Assembly: GCA_000827495.1 (NCBI GenBank)
Contig: KN817550.1
Span: 155,948-219,947, forward strand
Length of the DNA: 64,000 bases
Source: Hypholoma sublateritium FD-334 SS-4
Taxonomy: Eukaryota > Basidiomycota > Agaricomycetes > Agaricales > Strophariaceae
Direction: 5' to 3'
Numbering within the stretch: position 1 is the stretch's first letter; every line of letters starts with the position of its first letter. Below the pieces are notes generated by a model. It had not been told where the DNA came from and did no database searches. It worked only from the letters and a program-made list of their open reading frames with translations. Positions 57,930-64,000 of the stretch are shown here, in pieces. The position numbers and the translations under genes were made by a program.

Positions 57930-59060
57930 CATATGAACGCGCTGTCTGAGGGCTTCCTGAATGTGTCGAAACTTCGATGACAGAAAGGTAAGTCGCATCG
58001 CTCGGAATCCTTCCTGGAAGACCGGAGTCGACAAACGCGACGAAGTCGCTGCGACTGAGGCTTACACCATTAACCTGAATGCTGACATTTTGAAAGGTAC
58101 GCATACACAACGCGTAGGACATCGTCATTGGATGCTGCTTTTTGCAGTGCATTGTTGTGCCTCTTGAACCACGAAGACAGATCAAGGAGCTCAGCTCGAC
58201 GCTCCATTCCTGGGGCTGTGGCAGCGTGAGCCAATGCGCTGAAAGCCCAAGGATATGGCTGTCTTAAATCTGGGCGAAAATGTGGATGGGTCACGGCCAG
58301 TGCGTCGTTCGTTAGCTTCCCATTATGCGTATTCCTGGAGTCAGCCACAAGTATTCCTCATTTCTATTTACCCCCTTGACCTCTTTCGTCCACTGACTAT
58401 TCAACACCAAGCAGCCTTGCAGCGCTGATTACAGCCGCTTGGATGATTACGAGGCTGTTTTGCGGCGCAGGTGCTTAAACTTGCCACGGTCGGTTTCTGG
58501 CCCGCTTCACGATTGCCGCTGAGCGCGACAACAGCTCCGGTCCCCACATCGCGCTCGAAGTCGATATGTATCGCGTCGACGCCGTTTTCATCATGCACAA
58601 CCTAACCGCTTGTATCGCGGGCGTATTGAGCATCTTCACAAGCGAACGCGCACAGTTCAAGGGACCCGTCTTCACTTTCCAGACTAGCACAAGCATGATC
58701 AAGATATTGGGGGTTATGCATAGATATAGAACACACCCGCGCCGTTTGATGGTTCTGGCTCTGACGGGCCATCCAGGCTTTGCTCGCAAGATCGTAGATG
58801 GTGAGAAGGGACTGCAAGCATCGCATCGAGGGGAGCGGAAATGATCGCGCACAGCGGCTGGGGCGTCGACGAGGCTGAGTGGAACGAACCAGGGAGGGCG
58901 GGGGGATGACGTGGCGAGAGCAATGTCCATGCGGGTCGTCTGCAGTGGCACATCGACGAGGCGGTGTCCGCACAGCCCAGGCCTGAGCAGCATGCACACC
59001 GCGCGTCAGCAAGTGGCAAGTACGTGCATAGGCAGACCCACCAGGATCCGCGGACATATA
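57930..59060 (-). other. Unassigned coding traces, possibly a degenerate gene
   Basis: On the minus strand several stretches have protein-like composition. 58348-58100 reads TAPGMERRAELLDLSSWFKR and NALQKAASNDDVLR. A phase-compatible intron with a weak GTTGTG donor and a CATTCAG acceptor leads to VNGVSLSRSDFVAFVDSGLP. Further 5', 58755-58420 reads LESEDGSLELCAFACEDAQ and, after an in-frame TAG at about 58605, HDENGVDAIHIDFERDVGTG. The family is not recognised. Internal stops suggest decay or unrecognised introns. Confidence 0.3.
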
Positions 59061-60786
59061 CTAGCAGCAGCAGCCGGCGAAGGAGTCGCAAGCAGGGGTC
59101 GGCATATGTCCACCGCTTCAGCTGCGCAGAGTGCATCCGCGGCGGGCGCAGGCAGCGTTTGGGCGGCGTCTAGCTGGCGCATGGGAGATCGTAGAGACAG
59201 CCGAGCAGAACGGCATCGCCTTGCAATACCGATATTGCAGTTATTGGGGGGGCGGGGACAGCGCAGATGACGGCGGCAGCGGCAGTGAGACGCAGCTTGT
59301 GGGCGGGGGCCCGTGGAAGCCCCAGGCACCGGCTAACGTTTCTGCAGTACTGGTGACGTGTACGCATGGCTACGGAAGAGGACAAATCTGCATGAAGCCT
59401 GCGAGGGTCAGCAGGAAAAATGGAACATAGAAGCGGGCGCACCTAGAATGAGAGAGGCAGCGACATTGGCGGCCTCTGCTGTAAGACCATCGTTTGGGTC
59501 TGGGTTCGGCGATGCAGGTGTGGACGAATGCGATAGCAAGCCCAACCTGGAGTACCTGTTCTTGTGTAGGACAGCAGCTGATATGCGAGGGCACTGCAGT
59601 TTGTCTTTAAGTCTGGCTCCAGCGGCTTCTGTGAACTCAGCCGACGCTGGCGATCGGCGCATCGTCTGTGCGGAATGCGGTGCCTTTCTTCATCTCTTCG
59701 GCGATCGCCCTGACACTCATGTGCTGTCGAAAACGGGGTCAACACATGCATAGCGGAGGCAGCGAGACACGCACAGAGGGACAGGGGTACTGGGGCGGGG
59801 CACTCGGAGGCTATGCGTTCGGACAGGGACACATGAGCGTAAACCTGCGCACAATGTCAGCATGCGTTCTGTCAACATGCGGCGAACCGAGCGGGAGTGG
59901 CGTACCCGGAGACAAGGGAGTGGGTGTGCACATACAGCGGTGGTGAGAAGCTGTGGCAGCCGTGGTACGGCGGCAGAGACAGCGTATCCATAGATGATGA
60001 TGGCTGTGTATGGGCGTCAGCACAGTTAGTTAAGATAAGGAGAAAGAAGGGGCGTACGACGGTCGGCAAAGTGGTCGCGACGACATGACTGTAGATCAGT
60101 ACGCCGAGCACCGTATAAGGGCCCCGTGCGCAGCGGGAACGCAATGTATCGGTCGACTATGCATGCTGTCCGGCAGAGCAGCGCTCACGCGGTGCGAGAA
60201 GAAAGCTCTGGAGATGACGACGTTAAGATTAACCCTGAGAACGAGCAGCGTAAGGATTCACCGGTACGTGTGGAACACGGTGTACGATGGCGATCGCGGC
60301 GAGGACGGCGTACGGGCAGTAGCAAGGAGTCTGTGGGCGCGCGACTGTGTTTACTGGCGGCCCAATTAACTTGGCCAAAGACCCCAAACGTGACGATAGA
60401 ATTATGCTCGAGCCTGTAGCCAGCGCGTCAGTGCATTCGAGAGGTGCTTGTTCAAGGAATACTGACCTGAACATTCTAGCCCATAAACACAAGCGGTTGA
60501 GCTCTCAGCGCACGAGCGGCTGATTGACGGCGTTCACGAGGCTGGCAGAGAGGACGCGGAGGATGCAGAAGGACGTGTACGGGGCTGTCTGGGAGCTGGG
60601 AGCGGCGGAAGGCGTGCAAAATGTAGACCCATTGCGTGAACTGTGGCGACGGTATTCACGACACTCCAGAGCATCTCGACGGTGTCCGCAGAGAGGGGAC
60701 CGGAACGGCGAGCAGAAGTGTGCGAACATTGTGGCAGTGCAACAGTGGCGGTGCAGATCAGATTAGATAGAGTGACCACCTTCCGC
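59061..60786. other. Intergenic, no gene seen
   Basis: Purine-rich, moderately GC-rich on the plus strand with many short frames on both strands; none has a motif, signal peptide or splice support. Confidence 0.4.
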
Positions 60787-61100
60787 AACGCGGCATTTGG
60801 ATAGGACGCGCTTCCGGACACGATGTCGTTACTGGTTGGTTAGTACCGATGACATTGTCCTCGACAAGGCAGTGACTCTGGATGTCGGAAGGACAGGGGA
60901 AAGTGTGCGGAAGGTGTACGGCAGGAGGTACATGGGTCACTCCTGGGTGCGTTCTTCAGCTTTCCTGGTTTCATTCGCATATCGGCTACAACTACCTCAC
61001 CGCCACCTTGGTACTCCACTACAGGATTCTCCGTCCGCCAAAACCCCGCCCCGCCGTCGCGCATCTCGCAGTGCACATCCCTGCTGAGGTTTCCGCATTT
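60787..61100 (+). pseudogene. Relic of an amidohydrolase first exon
   Basis: The sequence is clearly related to 52345-52580 of the intact amidohydrolase gene: CGCTTCCGGACACGATGTCG versus CGCTTCCGGCCACGACGTCG, then the CTCGACAAG, GGGGAAAGTGTG and GGTACATGGGTCACTCCTGG blocks, the start of intron 1, and TTCATTCGCATATCGGC encoding the HxH metal motif. Small insertions and deletions shift the frame repeatedly. The rest of the enzyme is not seen downstream, so only the 5' part was copied or survived. Confidence 0.8.
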
Positions 61101-62138
61101 CGGTCGGGGCCGTTTCCGTCTACGGGAAGGAGCGCTCAGCGCACCCACACGGCTGGGCGCCAATTGCTTGTTTTGGGACGGTAAGTACTAGTACTTATAT
61201 GAAATCCACAATGCACATACATCATGATTTTAAATTGACATTTGGTTTGCTTGTGGTTTGCAATATGCTACATAACAGCAGCTTTTCATTTTCATGGAAA
61301 TATACTTCGTGCTGAGCAAGCAATGATTATATAACGAGCCAGCGTACGTCGACTCTTGAAATCGGGGACTTCACGCCTATCTTCAACCTATCTTTCCTGT
61401 CAATGCAGGGGAAGTGTTTGGCATATTGCTCGTCAGAGCGGATGGAGGGCCGCGATGTTCGCACGAACTCTTGACCATCAGCGTCGCGCGCTTCAAGTCG
61501 GTCAATAATACCATCATCAACATCGTCCAGACTGTGTTTATTCTGTATCTCGACGTTCCCGCCAGCCACACAGAAACCATCCGCATCGGCCGTGTCCGCT
61601 CCCGCTTGCCGTCGTCCATGGCGAACCCCAGGCTTGTTCGCATCCCGCCGCGCACTCGGGCCTCTCGCTTAACACTTCCACCGTCGTTGCCGATGCCACT
61701 CAAACAGTAAACGACATGTCCTCATACAGCAGTGGCGTTGCAGGAAATATGGTGCTTGGGAGAGTGTGCGATTGGTCCTCCATATTACAATGCGCGTCAT
61801 ATTCCATGTACTATTTTTACGATCAAATTTGGTATCTTTACTTCTAAATTTGGCTTCTATAGCGCACGAGTCATTGAACGACAATATTTCTGTGTCGGCT
61901 CTGTAAGGGCTCTACCTTGGTGAAATTTATTGATCTGTCTTGTCATAGCCATCAAAAAATGATGACATTCAAACACATTCATACAAGTTTACAAGGAATC
62001 CTATATATCATTTTCGCGCCATTTTTTCTCGCTTAATCTTGACTTTCTCCAGCTGTTCTCTATACGATTTCGCCGCCTGGCGGGCCTGGCAGTCAGAAAT
62101 ATAATCTTTCCTATGAAGATCTGCGTACCATTTGTAAT
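61101..62138. other. Intergenic, no gene seen
   Basis: Frames at 61383-61703 (-) and 61414-61710 (+) mirror each other and show no domain. The stretch 61990-62138 includes the 3' flank of the Cys-rich protein gene. Confidence 0.4.
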
Positions 62139-62659
62139 TCAAGCTGGAATGGCAATGGAGTTGGTTCCCGGGGTCGCGCAGAATCCGTCCTGCAAGACAC
62201 GGCCGCAACTGTCAAATTCATTGCAGCTTCCACCGCAGCCTCCGTGGTCGCAAAACGAGACTTGGGCTGTCGCAAAGAGGCAGTTTGTGTCTGGAGCATT
62301 GAGGCAGGCAGGGCCGCTGGTGATCGTCGTGCAGGGCACGGTGCAGACTGAGCCGGATAAAGTACTGCAGAAAGTTACGGTCGCAGTCTCCAGATCGGCG
62401 CGCTGGGAAAGGGGATTGTTGAGGGCAGCAAAAGGATCCCCGACTAACGTAATATTGGCGGGGTCCTGCGCGTCCACCCAAGCTTTCATCTCGGCGAGGG
62501 AGACTACGCCACCGTGCGTGTTCTACAGTCAAACGGGGGATATTAAGAAAGTATAGCATTGATCATGCAAGGAAATGCACTCACCACTGGGGCGGGTGTG
62601 GCACCAACGCCGAGAGCGAACGCTGCAAGAGTGAATGCAAGTAAGGAGGTGAACTGCAT
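62139..62659 (-). CDS. Small secreted Cys-rich protein (152 residues)
   Basis: Exported protein of unknown function, of a type common in mushroom secretomes. Exon 1 is 62659-62585 and encodes the signal peptide MQFTSLLAFTLAAFALGVGA plus TPAPV; a 62-nt intron (GTGAGT ... CTGTAG) leads to exon 2, 62522-62139. The mature part starts NTHGGVVSLAEMKAW, then VTFCSTLSGSVCTVPC, CLNAPDTNCLFA, VSFCDHGGCGGSCNEFDSCG and VLQDGFCATPGT, with 11 cysteines likely forming disulfides. The ATG at 62659 is the only one giving a signal peptide. A decayed relative lies at 25111-25330, so the family has been dispersed by duplication. Confidence 0.88.
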
Positions 62660-62960
62660 TTTTCAAGATGCTGAGTGAACCGTTTGCGATGCTGGCTTTT
62701 ATACACTTCCATCTGCATGTCTCCAGCTGATTTCCACGCAAATGACTTTGGTAATAGGGGAGGTCAGAGTGACCGTTTCTGGCCCGTTTCTGACTTTCGT
62801 TTCTGAGTCGTTTCTGGAAACATCAAATGCGTGGGAGAAACGACAAAGTGCCAGAAACGACTGAGAACGGGAAACGACTCGGGACGGACTCTGGAGTTGC
62901 TCCTGCCTCCAGAAACCGTTTCTGTGCTGTCGTTTCTCTCTCGTTTCTTGCTCTTCACCG
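62660..62960 (-). promoter_or_regulatory. Upstream region of the Cys-rich gene with clustered CGTTTCT motifs
   Basis: Between 62773 and 62949 the heptamer CGTTTCT occurs seven times on the plus strand and AGAAACG twice, with further near copies. It includes a 12-bp inverted pair, AGTCGTTTCTGG at 62806-62817 and CCAGAAACGACT at 62851-62862. The cluster is 115-290 bp upstream of the gene's ATG, the place for transcription factor sites, but a small repeat element is also possible. Confidence 0.6.
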
Positions 62961-64000
62961 GACAATTTATATATATTGATNATTATACATGTAATTAAAT
63001 AATTAAATGTAAGTAATGGTAGACCTTTGAGAGTGATCTTCTTGAAATCCCTGCTCTCCTGTCAAATCTCCTCAAATAATCGCTGGGTTGTNATGTAGAT
63101 GATGTATATGCTCCTCCAGAGTATCAAGTCTTCAGATGAAACACTTTCGTAAGCCAACACAGCGCGAGATTTTTTTAATAAGAATAATAAAATTGAAAAA
63201 AAAGCGGCGAGAAGGCTGGGTTAGTACCACCTGATGCCAGATGGTTCAGTGATAAAAATCAGTATTGGCTGGTGTCCAAAATGGGGCTACAAGTTCATGC
63301 TGAAATGAGCTGTTATCAAGCACATTGAGCACATTGACTGTTCGATAAAAACCTGTTATTGACGCACATGATTGTAAGTTGTAACAGATGAGCATGTATA
63401 CCTTCAAAAAGCATAATTGGAATTGTATGGTATATTTCTCAATGTTATACAATATATCATCACTGTGAGATGTACTGGTAAGACGCAGGGCAGGATCGAT
63501 AGAATCTGCGGCGATGAGTGTCACGAAATATGTTTTTTATATAATTTTCCAAAATTTCTTGCACTTATTAGTAGGTCTCAGCCGAAAATGATGTGTCGAC
63601 ACACCTTTATTTTCACTGTTCAATCGTTGAGAATGGATCGTATATTCTTGTCCTCGACTTTGATTTTGTTGTATTTTCAGTTTTCCAACACGCTCGCATC
63701 CTGGAGATTAAAGTATGTATAAATAAAATGCAGAATAATTGAACACGGGACGCAACATTTACTTATACAAATATAATGCAGTACCTAATGGCTTATGCAC
63801 TTAATTCGGTTCCCATCGCTATCATTTGTTCATTTTCACAAGGACACAAGCTCAAGTCCGAGGATCGTACTTGCCCACAATATTCATATATGTCCAAGGT
63901 ATATACTATTGGGAATTAAGGTGAAATATATGATGATTTATGGAGTCCTACAGACTCCTTTATATACCTATATACTGAGTAGCTAGATTATTCTACAATG
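62961..64000. other. AT-rich right end, no gene seen
   Basis: Low-GC sequence with two N positions (62981 and 63092). Short frames only; no promoter-gene pair, RNA gene or element recognised. Confidence 0.5.

Overview
The window looks like a draft-assembly contig (a few N bases) from a mushroom-forming basidiomycete (Agaricomycetes). Genes are split by many 50-75 nt GT-AG introns, there are no operons, and the families are typical of that class: DUF6534 membrane protein, DUF6699, DUF7137, macrophage-activating-glycoprotein-like secreted protein, F-box proteins with an N-terminal coiled coil, PARP-like proteins with Cys-rich N-termini, and a hAT transposase. No tRNA, rRNA, CRISPR array or biosynthetic cluster was seen.

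Layout. 0-2.9 kb: hAT transposase gene whose 5' end is at or beyond the left edge. 3.9-5.3 kb (-): secreted, probably GPI-anchored glycoprotein. 7.2-10.0 kb (-): AzgA-type purine permease cut by very small exons. 11.9-12.8 kb (+): DUF6699 protein. 13.4-15.3 kb (+): otubain-type deubiquitinase. 16.5-19.1 kb (+): caspase-fold protein that has lost both catalytic residues. 20.1-21.4 kb (+): F-box-like protein. 22.3-23.0 kb (+): DUF7137 membrane protein. 25.1-25.3 kb (-): relic of a small Cys-rich secreted protein. 26.1-27.6 kb (-): TatD hydrolase. 28.0-29.4 kb (-): secreted class-3 lipase. 31.2-32.1 kb (+): unrecognised coiled-coil protein. 32.4-34.2 kb (-): DUF6534 membrane protein. 34.8-36.1 kb (-): unrecognised multi-exon candidate. 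36.7-37.0 kb: MITE. 37.8-39.6 kb (+): tandem pair of small secreted GPI-type proteins, the second incomplete. 41.4-45.8 kb (+): very GC-rich gene for a disordered protein of about 1,250 residues. 46.6-51.1 kb (+): tandem duplicated F-box genes, the first frameshifted. 52.1-55.7 kb (+): large amidohydrolase. 56.2-57.6 kb (-): PARP-like gene. 57.9-59.1 kb (-): weak coding traces. 60.8-61.1 kb: relic of the amidohydrolase first exon. 62.1-62.7 kb (-): intact Cys-rich secreted protein with a motif cluster upstream. The right end is AT-rich and empty.

The genes do not form an evident pathway. The recurring theme is local duplication followed by decay (F-box pair, GPI pair, amidohydrolase relic, Cys-rich relic) together with unusual splicing (GC-AG introns and exons of 10-18 nt). 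Exon models were built by eye from splice consensus, reading-frame continuity and remembered family sequence patterns; no database search was possible, so family names rest on pattern recognition.
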